Shown piece by piece: positions 48,926 to 61,634 of a stretch of DNA of 64,000 bases. The stretch is from Chrysomallon squamiferum. Taxonomy: Eukaryota; Mollusca; Gastropoda; Neomphalida; Peltospiridae. Location: positions 20,968,822 to 21,032,821 of the forward strand of contig CM022671.1 of NCBI GenBank assembly GCA_012295275.1, in the 5' to 3' direction. Each line of letters starts with the position of its first letter. Within the stretch, counting starts at the first letter, position 1. The notes below the pieces were generated by a model. It had not been told where the DNA came from and did no database searches. It saw only the letters and a program-made list of their open reading frames with translations. A program made the position numbers and the translations under genes.

Positions 48926-51900
48926 TATGAATATAAAATAAAAAATTATACCATTCAAAATAAAATAAAATAAAAATTTAAAATATATAATTTTTTTAAA
49001 TTATAGTGTTGAAAAAAAATAAAAAAAATAAAAATTATATATTTTAAAATTAATGAAAATAATAAAATTCAATACATTTAGCAATAATTTTTAATTATCT
49101 GCAATTGTAGAGATTTAATTAGAATTTTTTTATAGCAACATATGTTACAAGTATTTAATTAGAATTTTTAATATTTGAAATTCAAATTATTTAATAATAA
49201 TTATTAATTATCTGCAACATATTACATCAATTAGACCTTTCTCTTTTCCCACCCTGAATCTAGGACAAAAGCAACTTTTATAAATGAAAATATGGAAAAA
49301 ACAATCTTAATTCTTATAAAAGGAATCTGTGTTGAAATGGCCTCTGTTGAGACAGCATGAGTTCCAGAATGTTATTAGAAAATATATTAGGTGGAAATAA
49401 GTGCATAACATGAACCTTTTCATCTGAAATTTTACCTTTCAGTATAGTCCCAGCTCTGTATTAGTCTAGTAAATCAAATCAGACTAAATAAAATTGAAAT
49501 TCATGGTTTGAGTGTGTGTGAATGTGGATGTATTTCAGACAATATACAGGTTTTATTTTTTAACTTATTATCACCACTTACCTTTACACTCAGGTCCAAA
49601 ATGACCAGCACAGCAGTCTCCCAGCTGTTAAAATAATAACCAATACTAAACCAGTATAATTAACAAGGTAATAAAACAAAAAACAAGTGCATTTAATAAC
49701 ATGTCAGTAATAATTAACACAAAACTAGTCCATTTAGAAAAATATCAATAATAATTAATATGAAACTAGTCCATTTAATAATAAATAATAAATAATACTA
49801 AACTAGTGCAATTAATAACACTGAAATATTAAATCAGTATAAATTGAAGTATTAAATAAGTCAATTGAATCAGCATAAATTGTAAATTATTCTTCTGTAT
49901 TTAACATACATTTTAATATTAAACTGGTCTACAAAATTGTTACTTAATGTAATGTTAAATTAATCTGAGAACTATGTATTGGGAAATTAATCCACAGAAA
50001 TTTGTTTTTAATATTAATGGTTAGTGTCTGTTCGTTTATTATTTGTTTATCTAATTATTTATATTTTCTCTTTGCATTTTTATATTACAGAACAGAGAGA
50101 CAGATATGAAAGGTGCTTACTTCGTTAATTTTCTCACAATATACAGCACAGCCTGCTATAGGAATAATATTTCCATCCTGTAAGCGAAGGTTATACTGAC
50201 ATCTGTAGCGTATTATGACTTGTGGCAAAATTCTTTTGAAACCAGCAGGACACTTGTATTGATCAGGCTGATTATTGCAGCTACTGCACAGTCCCTGTAA
50301 TGGTTTTAAAAAAAATTCATAACAATATAAATAATAAATAAATTAACAATGAAATAGATCTTTAAAGAAAAATAATATAAACGTCAGTATAGAATAAAAT
50401 TAGTAAATGATAAATAATTGAAAAAAAATAATTTAAAAAAAATTAATATGTAATATAAAAAAAAAAAAAAATAATAATACTAATAATAAGGATTGTATAT
50501 GCCCATTATAAATCTTAATGCGTAATGGATTCACTGGGGGGATTTTTGTGGTTCTCATTAATAAATACGAATTTATGACTGTTAGTCTTTCAGAATAAAT
50601 AAAATTAATTTTCATGAACAAATAAAAATTGTTTCTCACAACAAATAAAAATTATTTTTCATGAAGAAATAAAAATTATTTCCCAGAGCAAATTAAAATC
50701 ATGAAAGTGATGACAGCTACACTTACTAATGTTGTCTTTGTGGTAGTTTTGACACACTTGTTGAGAACTGGATGGAGTAGAGTGCTGATGCCATGGATGA
50801 TGCCTCCATCAGTGAGGTGGTCTGGGTCAGCAATCAGAATGCTGTTGACGTACACCTGGTAGGTGACAAAACAATAAACAGTTAGTAATTTTAAAATAAA
50901 TAATACAAAAATTAAAATGTCACTGACTGAAATATAAAGGAAAGAATATTCAAGAACATGCTTATTTAATTTTTTTTTTTATAATTATATTCAGAAATGT
51001 TATATATCTATATCTATATACATATATATATATGTGGGGGAGTTTCTTCTCAAAATACACACACACACAAACACACACATATATATATATATATACTTAG
51101 AAAAAAACTGAAAAATAAATAAATGAATATTAGTGATGCAGCATCATATTTGATAATTAATAATAAATGTCAAATGAATGTATAATTTTGTACAATGAAA
51201 ATATGAAAGAAGAAATCCAGCCGCTGCCTGCAAATAGCTCTATCAAGATCAGAAAAGCACACACAATACTGTGTGTAATAAATCTATCATGGATGGGAAT
51301 TAAAAATATTTCTAAACATTTTTGTCCAAACCTCTCCATTTCTTGTCTGAAACTGAAGCTGATGTTTGAAGCCCAGTACGGATTCTTCTGTCTGTCCATC
51401 TGTGATGGAAGCGCTCAGTAAGATCTTGGGTACAATGTAGTACTTGAGAAAATCTGTCGTCTGAAAGATTAGTTGTCAATGCATGACTATACTGACTGTC
51501 AGTTAAACTGTGTCACAGGTTTTGATATTTATAAATATCTTTGTTAATAACAATAAAATGTAGATATTTTTATATTTATGAGAAAAAAAATCTTTAAGTA
51601 TTATGCTTAATGCTGTTATTTATTTTCTGTCTTCTTCTTCTTCTAATTATATATATTTATATATATATATGTATATAAAGTGAAAAATACAAAGACCTAA
51701 CACATCTTCCTTTACATATATATATATTTTTTTAAATTAACTGCTGTTATAAATGTAAAATTTAAAAATTAATAAATTAAAAAAACAAAAAACAAAAAAG
51801 AAAGAAAAAACATACCACAGTCCTATTTATATTCAACATGGCTTGATTATTTGGTGCAAACAGAGTATACTCATCCATATTTTGAATACTGTCTATCAAA

Positions 51901-54752
51901 CCTTTCTTCTGTAATTAAAAAGAGAAAGTTAATAAAAATGTTAAAATATTCTAAAAGTCATTAATTTACTGTATGCTGTATTAACCTGTGATGCACTATT
52001 TTAATATTTCTTTAGACTTTTATTTCAGAAAACTAATTTAACATTGCATTCTAGATTATAATTATTCAGAATCATTATAATGAAGCTTCAGTTTGAAAGC
52101 TCTGGAGAAATAAAATAAATATTTCAATCTAAAATTAACATGAATATTTCAGATTTCCAAAAACAATTCTATTCTATCTTCAGGATCTGGAACTCAGGTG
52201 CCAGGAAGGTATGTATAAGATAGATTTTTTAAACAGTCAGCAGATGGAAATTTGTTTCATTTGATATTATTCTGTTACTCACACTGAGCCACTGAGAAAA
52301 GAGTGAGTATTCACTGTGAGTTGTAAAAAAGTCATCCAAGTCTGGAAGATCATCTTCTGGTAACAATGGTTCTAATACCTGTAATAGTTTTATATATATG
52401 TAATACTTTTATTTGTTAAAAAGCTTGATTTTATCTAGCTATACAAATGTCTGTCTTAATATCTCTACATACACACATTCATACATACATAAATATATAC
52501 ATACAAACATACATACATACAAACAAAAAATAATAAAATTAATCAATAATATAATAAAATAAAATTTAAAAAAAAAAAAAAAAAAAGAATTCCATCAAAC
52601 ATAATTATACATAAAATACAAAGATATGCTATACAGATGTATATGTATATGTGTATATTTATATACATTATTATTTATATGTATATGTATTTTAGTTACT
52701 TTTTTATTTCATTTTATATTAATTTTTGTATATATATTAAATTTTGTATATTTGATAAAAATGTTTTTACACTCTATAATACCTTGTCCACAGTGTGAAT
52801 CAATCCATTCAGAGCTACAATATCATGGGAGATAATTCTTGATGTTGACAATTGAGAGCTAAACACTATTGCACTCTTAAATCAGAAAATAAAATATAAT
52901 TTATTTACTTCAAATCGTTTGCTTCTATATAAAGTATAATAAATAAATAAACAAACAAACAAACAAACAAACAAATTTTATGTGTGAAATTATAAATAAA
53001 ATTATTATCTGTGCAAGCATGTATAGATATAATTAATGACAATAATAAAAATGTAAAATAATTAAATTTACTGAGATCAGTTAACATATAATATGAATTT
53101 GTTTTAATTTCAAAAATGATTTCCTTTGCAAAAAATAAAATGAAAAAAATAATAGTAGAAATCAAAATGAAATTTTAGAAGCATTTTATATAAATAAAAA
53201 AATAAGAAATTATATAATACAAGGCAATATAAATTAAAATATAAACAAAATTTTCTCACTTTAAACATTATGAGAAAAAATCAAAATGCTAAAAATATTT
53301 TTCCGAAAAGAACAAATAACAAAATCAAATGTTCTTAACTTCAAATAAAATCAATTCATTCATTCATTAAAAATGTTTTAACATTTAATTACTGAAAAAT
53401 AATGAAATAATAATAATAATAATAATGATGATGATGATGATGATTATGATGATGATGATGATAAAGATTATCTGTTGTTTAAATCTTTTCTTTTTTAATT
53501 TTAAAAAGGAAAACGTTTTAGATTAATTGTTTTTTTATTTTATTTCATTTTTTATTATTATTATAATGATCATCGTTAATTATTATATTGATGTTGATGA
53601 TGACGATTTGAAGGTGATAATTAAACTATTTTAAGATAATTAATATATTTTGTACTTTAAAAACCAAAATAAAAATGTTTATATTTGGTTTTAAATCAGA
53701 AAAGTAGTTAAATTAAATAAATAAATAAATGAAATGAAAAAATATATATTTTTCAAAAAAATAAAAATAAAAATGTGCAAAAATAAAAAGAACACTAGTA
53801 TTTACACATAAAATAAAATTTAATAAATTAATTAAATAATAATAATAATAATAAATAATTAAATAGGTAAATAAAAAAAAATAGTCAAATATAAAAAGAA
53901 GACCAGAATTTAAGCCACATGCACAAACATACAAATAAAATATAAATATAAACAAATACAAGAACTGTAAAAAAAAAAAAAAAAAAATCATTTTCTAAAT
54001 AAAAAAAAATATATAAAATAAGTTTTAAAAAGATGGAAACATAATGAAAACAAAATAAAAATTTGCAAATATAAAAAGAAGATTAATATTTAAACCTTAC
54101 ACAAAAACATATACAGATACAACAAATCACAGTTACGCATAATCATAAAAATAAACAATTTCCGTAAAACTGCTTAAACTGTATGCACATTTCATATTAC
54201 AAAATAATTTATAAAATTATAAAATGTTACCTGATTATTTGTCACAATTCTTATGGAGTAGCCATCATACATTGTAGGAAACTTTCCGTAACTAGTCTCC
54301 AGTGCTAAGAGATTTTGTATTGTAAAAATACCAGGCAGAGTATGGAATCTGCAATGTAATATATTTTAATTATAATAACACAAGAAAATCAATACTTTCA
54401 CAGATTATGACACAAGTGCAGGAATGGGTGATCACTTGGAATTGAGGAGCAGATTGTTGGAACTGAAGAACCAGAGCTGTCATGCTGATGCACTGGCCAC
54501 TGCTGAAGTAAAAACATGTTTAAATGGGTTCTTGGGTTCCATATGCCCCAGGGTTGTTGGGTCAGTAAAACTAATTGTAAAGATTGTTTAATTTCCTTCA
54601 ACTGTTATTTGTTCATTGTTTTTTTTGTGTGTGTTTTTAATTTTTATTATTTATTTAGAGTATGTATTCAGCAGAGGTATGATGTCATAGTGCAATTAAT
54701 TTAATACCTAAATGTCATTTTAAATAAAATATTACACACACACACACAGGCA

Positions 54753-54792
<40 letters not shown>

Positions 54793-57456
54793 CAGACAAA
54801 GAGATAGACATTTGAGAACACAGTGTTTGAAAAAAAAAAACATTTTCAGTACAGATACAAAACCATTTACACCATAGAAGTCATTTCCATTACAAAAAAT
54901 TAAATACACAAATGTGAGACTGCAGTAAAAACTGTTTTATTTCTTTCAATGGATATCATCTTTCCAAAAATCCATTTAAAGAAGTCAAGTGAATTATATT
55001 TAAATACCTTTCTTTAATTTTTTCAGAATTTTTTTTTTCTTTTTAATCTTAAAGAAAGGAACAAACAATGATTAGTGAATAAAGAGAACTGTTTATTATC
55101 AGACACACAATGGTGATATCAAGATCTCTGTGAAGTGGTTCTGTCTACTGTTACAGCTCCTTTTCTTTCATTTCAGTTTTCTTCATTTACGGTTAAAACA
55201 AGAAGCTGTTTGTAATACCATTATGAAAAAAAAGCCCACACCATTTTTCTGTGCACTAACATGTGACATCATGAACTGCTTGTTAAATAAACTGTCCCAC
55301 GCAGTTCATATTTAAGGAAAAAATCATCTCAATTTTTGGCCATTTTAATATAAAAATACAAAAAATTTTGTGTTTGTTCTTCTGTACATAGAAAAACCTG
55401 TGCTATTTTTATGTGCATTAATATGTGAAGTCACAAATTCTGTTTGTTAAATAAATTATCAAAAGCTTTTTATGATTAATGAGAAACCATCTTGATTCAT
55501 GGCAATATAACATTACACAGTATTTCTGCGGGTTGAAAAGAAATATATATTATTTTTATGTACTTTAATATGAGAAGTCACATTTTTTTGGTGAAATAAA
55601 GCATCATATAAATTAAATTGTTTTATCAAAATACATAAAAATTTTGATCTTCAGGCAATATAAAATTATACAGTGTGTTTTGTGCTTTAACACATGCTAT
55701 TATCAGATCATTTATTTTTAAATCACTTAAAATATAAAAAATGTATTGCTAGTGTGCAGTTTTTTTTATGTCTGGATAAAAATAATATGTTCTCAATTTT
55801 AAAATGTTAATATGAGATATATTAGTAAGTAAAATAACATAGGGTATGTGTTCTCTGTTTTGAAAAGCCGTTGCTATTAAGAGAAACATTCAAATGTCAA
55901 GTCACATAGGCTTTGAAAATGTTCTATGTCTTAAAAAGCCCATGCCATCAGAAAGACATTTATATGTACAGTCACACAGTATACAAATGTTTTCTGTCTT
56001 GAAAAGCCCATACCATTAAAAGATACATTAACATGTAAAGTCACAAAGGCTGTAAGTGTGTTCTATGTGTTAAAAAACAACAAAAAAAAAACAACTAAAA
56101 AAACAAATTCTGTTTTCAAAATACTAATATATGAAATCACATAGGCTGCAAGAGCATTCTCTGTTTTAAAAAGCCAATGCTTTTGTGAGAGACATTATTA
56201 TGAGAAGTCACACAATCTTCACATACGTTTTAAAGAGATATTTTGAAGTGTATAATATCTATGGTCAGTAAGGTTGAAAACTGTTGAATAAAACAATGTT
56301 AAAATGTGTGATTAATGAGAAATCTTTGTGATTTTTGTTGTAATGGGTTTGATCTGAATGCACTAACATACAAAGACTTGTTGAATATGATATATATATG
56401 AATATATGACTGAAGAAAAGTCATCTTGATTAATTCAATCATGCTATGTGCTTATAAAGGCCAGTTTATTTTCTGATGCTTTAATATGAGATCGTGCAGA
56501 CTGCAAATTACTCTTAAATAAAACATAATTAAAACTTTTTTCAAAAAAACAAATGTAATCGTGACTGATTTTTTATAATTATTATTATTTAATCTTTTTT
56601 GTTTCCTATTTAAAATATGACTTTTTATATGCAATTAAAAATGTTTAAAAGATTTGTGAATATTTGTGAATATTTGTGAATATTTAAAAAAAAAAAAAAA
56701 AATTTCAAAGAAAGATAGTTAAAAAAAGAAGAAAGTAAGTACTAATAATAATAATAAAAAGAAGGAAGAAAAGAAAAAAAATATTAAAAAAAATTAAATA
56801 ATAAGCAAAATAAATAATAATGAAATCAACAAAACTGAGAAACTTTTCTAAAAACAACAACAAAAAACCCCAAATAGGAAAACAGAATAAATAAAAGCAA
56901 TAATAACAAAAATAATAAAATTTACTTATTTGAGTAAAAAAAAAAAAAAAAAAACAAAAAGAAAGAAAGAAAGAATGAATGATAACAAAAAAAAAAAAGA
57001 AATAATAAACTAAATTAAACAAAAAATACTGATATGTACAAACCTGAGAAAAGTAAGAATGTTTTCTGCATTTGTCCAGTACTTGTCAGGACTTTTTGAT
57101 TTAAAACTAAGCAGGGCATCATCAACTGGAGCAAAGAATGTGTAGTTACTTGATGGATACAACAGAAAATTATCTTCAGGATCAATTAACTGGAAAAAAA
57201 AAAAAGATAAAATATAAAAAAATAAAATTTTAACTGTACAAAACAGAAAATCCACTATTTCAATTCAGAAAGTTATCTTTAGGATTAATTAAGTGAAAAA
57301 AAAGATAGAAGAAATTTTAAAAATAATATTTTAATGGGATGGAAAATAAAATCCACTATTTAAATTCCTTATCATTATATACACATGCATAGTTGTGTTT
57401 AAATACTAAATCAGTATTATTTTGTATTTAAAAATTTTTTATTGTGTGTGTGTTAT

Positions 57457-57532
<76 letters not shown>

Positions 57533-60500
57533 AAAGTATATTTATTTTGGTGTTTTTATTTGCACATTGAAACTTTGTACATTTAATATATACAGGATAA
57601 TGTGTTTTGCATATGTCAACATATAAAATTAATAATCTATGAAAATTTTAATTTGGAAATCAGATGGGGGTCAGTTTGTGGGTTTTTTTTATACAAAAGT
57701 GGGCACAGGAAATGTTGTTATTTCATAAATATGTGTGGCTGCATCTTATCAACAATGTAGGTTGATGTATCTTGAAAGATGATACAGATTGTTAATTAAA
57801 TGAAGCAGCAAGCTATCTAACTTAACACCAAAACAAACAACTCCGATGTCACGTTGATTGATCTTCAAGACAGTTTCATTATTCTCTGAATTAATTCACG
57901 ATCCTACCACAATTATGGTCAACAAGTGTATCAGGTTTTCAGTATACTTTTTGGGTAGAAACTATAGGCTTGTTCTTTGTGTTTGGTTAATAAATAATCA
58001 TACTGTATGTCTGTATTTGAAATGTATGCTTACACATGTGTGTGTATGTGTGTCTGTGTCTGTCTGTGTCTGTCTGCATCTGTGTGTGTGTGTGTATTTA
58101 TATGTTTGTGTTTAAATAATAATAAAAATTCAAATATTGAATCAGTATTGTATTAAAAACTAAATTATTCTAATTTATATAATAAATTATTATTATTTCT
58201 ATTTATGTACTAAGTTATCATTATTTTTTTTTTTTGAATACTAAATCAATATTATTTATATTTAAATGCTAAATCAATATTATTTATTTCTAATACTAAA
58301 TTAGTATTACTGTATTTAAACAGTAAATCAGTATTATTTATATTCCAGTACTAAGTCAATATTATTTATATTTAAACAAAAATTCTGATGATATTGTTGC
58401 TATTATTGTTGTTGTTGTTGCTGTATTGATGTTGTTGCTGCTGTACTTATAAATTTCTAATTTTTGAAAATTTTATTTATTAATTTATAATCTGACATAA
58501 AATACAAAATTTATTATTATTATTTGTTTAGTTGTTGCAGTATCAAGAAATAGTATTACATTAAGATTAGTTTATCCCAGCTAGTTCTTTGAGTTCTTAC
58601 AATTCTGACTGATAAGTCTTTTCATTTAAAGTAATAAAAATGAGAACAAAAATCAACATAAATCAGAACACACAATCCAGATCTGTCTGTGAAAATGAAT
58701 TAATTTTTTGAAAATTGAAATAATTTCTGTTTCTTCTTTTCTTTGGGTTCAAGCACTAACCCGTGTACCTTTAATGCAATAATTTGATTTCTGCTCAGCA
58801 TTTTACTAGGAAATCCCTTTGAGAGAGTCTCACTATAAACATCTTTCTGTGGCAGGATTTCTGCAGTAAATTAATGTGAAATATTGCCAAGGGTGTTAGG
58901 AAACAATTTTTCTACAACCTGATATTTTCTGAGAAGTATTTAGAGAGACAGTTTTATTCCAAGTCAAGTACATCATAAATGATGTATTTAAATCCAGACT
59001 TCATAGATGTCTCTTTTATTGAGTTTGTTGGATAAAGTTTTAAAATTTACCAAGAATGTTTACAGAGATCAATGCTTTTAGATGTAATATGTTTTACAGA
59101 TTACAGTTATAATCAGCTGTGATGATTTTTAATAAAATATTAAATAATATAAATCTTATTTCTGTTTTGATATATAAAAACATAATTTAACATCATAGCT
59201 TAAATATTCTTTTTGTTTCCTTATGTACACAGTATGTATAAAGGTGTATAAAGGTATATAGACTGTGTATTTGAGATAGGGTCTATTGGTATGGGTATTT
59301 TTATACATCATTAACTAGTTTATAAGTAAAATCACAGAAAATGAAACCAAATAATTTATAATTTTATAAAAATAACACTTTGTCTTAATTATTCTAATTA
59401 TTTTAATATTTTGATAACTTAATGGTATTTTAAAGTACATCTAAATCAGAAACGTTAAATATGGTAAACAACACGCTTAAGTTAGATTTTTTGCTTTGAA
59501 TGGTGTAAGGCAATAAATTATTCTTAATGTTAAATTAATATGTTATTACTTTGTCAACTATTTTCATTAAATGCTTAATCCAAAAAAAAAAAAAAAAAAT
59601 AGTAAAAAAAAAATAATAATAATAATAATAAATAAATAAATACATAAATAAATAAAATACATTTTTTTTTCACTTTTTTATTTTTTTATTTTTATTTATC
59701 AAAATTTCATGTCTGATTCACTGATTTCTGGTATTAAACTAACTGTACTAGCTTCAGGCCAAATAAATTTTTCCCTAATTTCTGTAGGCTCTGGAAACAA
59801 CACTTTGCAACCGACTTAATTCTAGGACTTATTTTCTTATTAAATGTTGTTATTGTCAGTCAGTAATTGCACAGAAGGACTTGGCTAGGATAATTTTCTA
59901 TGTTCCTGCAAGACATTCCATTAAATAAATTCAAGAGAAATGTTCAAATTCAGAAATGTTTTTTATTTTTCATTCTGTTTCTAAAAACAAAATTATTTAA
60001 AATTCATTTGAGATGTCCAGTTTTATATTTATGCATGTATTTCAGCATATATAAATGAATAGATAAAACTGTAATCACTATTCACTGAATATGTATTTGT
60101 AAGATATACACTTTATTATCATTCTTTGTGTAGTACCTGAAGACCTGTTGATTCTGAATGTGATTCTTTTATTTAATATGTAACTCCATTATTTGCTGAT
60201 AATAAAGTTTGAGGATAACAGGTAATGAAGCATGTGTTAAATTTGAAATTATGTGACCGTTGTATTTACACCAATGTTTTCTAACAATAAAGCATGGAAA
60301 TAATGCAACAGATGACCGAGAGTGTGCTGAATTCCTGAGTTTTAATGCAGATACTTCAAAATGATAGTTTTATTTAAATTCAACACCATTCTTTTCTAAA
60401 CAATGAAATTACACAATAACGTAACTTATACCTACATTTGAATGTAGATATTATTTAATATGCAAAACATTTGAATGTAATTTAATGTGTAAAACAGATA

Positions 60501-61105
60501 AAAAATACAGTGACTTATTCTCTGTTGATTAAGGATAAAGTGTACAAATTATATGTTAGGACATCTCTTCAAGAAACAAAAACTGCATTTTCTGTATACA
60601 AAGGTTTCTGTATACAAGGTAAGGAATGCAATCAGATTACTTATTCAAGTATGACTGTTATGGGCAGAACCTTCTAATATAGTGAGCAGTATGAAAATAC
60701 AGATGATAACTTCATGGATGGGGATGTTAATCATTTTTAACATTCTTCCATCTGATAACTGTTTGAACATACATCTCCACAGAGAGGTCTGTGTACTGAA
60801 AATACTGTTTCAGAACTTTTGTGTCTCAGAGAGAATTACCTTGAGAAGAGTTGCCAGCACTGAATGAGAAGAGTTGTCCTGGATTTGCTGAGCAATACTA
60901 GAGTAGCATGAGAAACCATCCCCTTCATAACCTGACACACAGGAGCAGTTGTTTTCTCCCGGTCCAACATAGATACACTGAGCCTGGTAAAATAAATAAA
61001 CACTTGAATTGCTATTATATAATTGTTAGAAAGATGATGTCTTTTTTTTGGTTTTATTAAATATGCTTGGTTGTTTTAAATCTTTTAAAATCAAAAATGT
61101 AATAA

Positions 61106-61137
<32 letters not shown>

Positions 61138-61165
61138 CTAGTAATAGTAATAGTAGTAATAGATA

Positions 61166-61217
<52 letters not shown>

Positions 61218-61567
61218 CACAACAGCAACAGTATCATTACTAATACTGTTGTTGCTGCTGCATAACTATTGTTGTTGTTACTAAGTTTACAAATGAAAAC
61301 ACACCATTACAGAACATCCACCATTATTTTCTATGCAGCTGTTTGTAGGTTTGCAGAATGTCCCATTACCAAAATAACCTTCAACACAAACACACACAGA
61401 CTGGAAAATAAAACAGAATTATATATCTAGTGAGCATGAGTATGTGTGAGTTTGTTAGAGAGCATAATTATGTGTGAATGTGAGTGATGTGAATGAATGA
61501 GTGTATGTGTCAGTGAAGTGTAATGTGTCTATGAGTACTCACTCATATGTGTGTGCATATCTGTATG

Positions 61568-61634
<67 letters not shown>

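Larger units (their letters stand above)
46489..50294 (-). other. Cys-rich / laminin-type EGF / EGF cluster
   Basis: Exon 50294-50121 carries the Cys-rich link GLCSSCNNQ ... YKCPAGFKR ... [12 protein letters not shown]. Exon 49624-49582 gives [14 protein letters not shown]. Exon 48885-48733 has [15 protein letters not shown] and [13 protein letters not shown]. Exon 47893-47715 gives [14 protein letters not shown] and a further EGF start. Exon 47109-46974 gives [15 protein letters not shown]. Exon 46616-46489 gives [15 protein letters not shown] and then DVLDALSHL, the start of FAS1 C. Vertebrate stabilins have a Link domain just before that last EGF half; nothing resembling it is present. Confidence 0.92.
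52283..60983 (-). other. FAS1 domain A
   Basis: Encoded by the end of exon 60983-60840 and exons 57189-57044, 54348-54231, 52875-52783 and the start of 52378-52283. It has [15 protein letters not shown] (the FAS1 H1 box TxFAPxxxA), [11 protein letters not shown], and [14 protein letters not shown], which is the GxIHxIDxVL box. Spread over 8.7 kb because of introns of 3.65 kb (57190-60839) and 2.7 kb (54349-57043). Confidence 0.92.

Noticed and set aside
51157-51399. 80-codon minus-strand open frame
   Set aside because: Overlaps stabilin-like exon 51460-51332 in another frame; the FAS1-coding frame is the real one.
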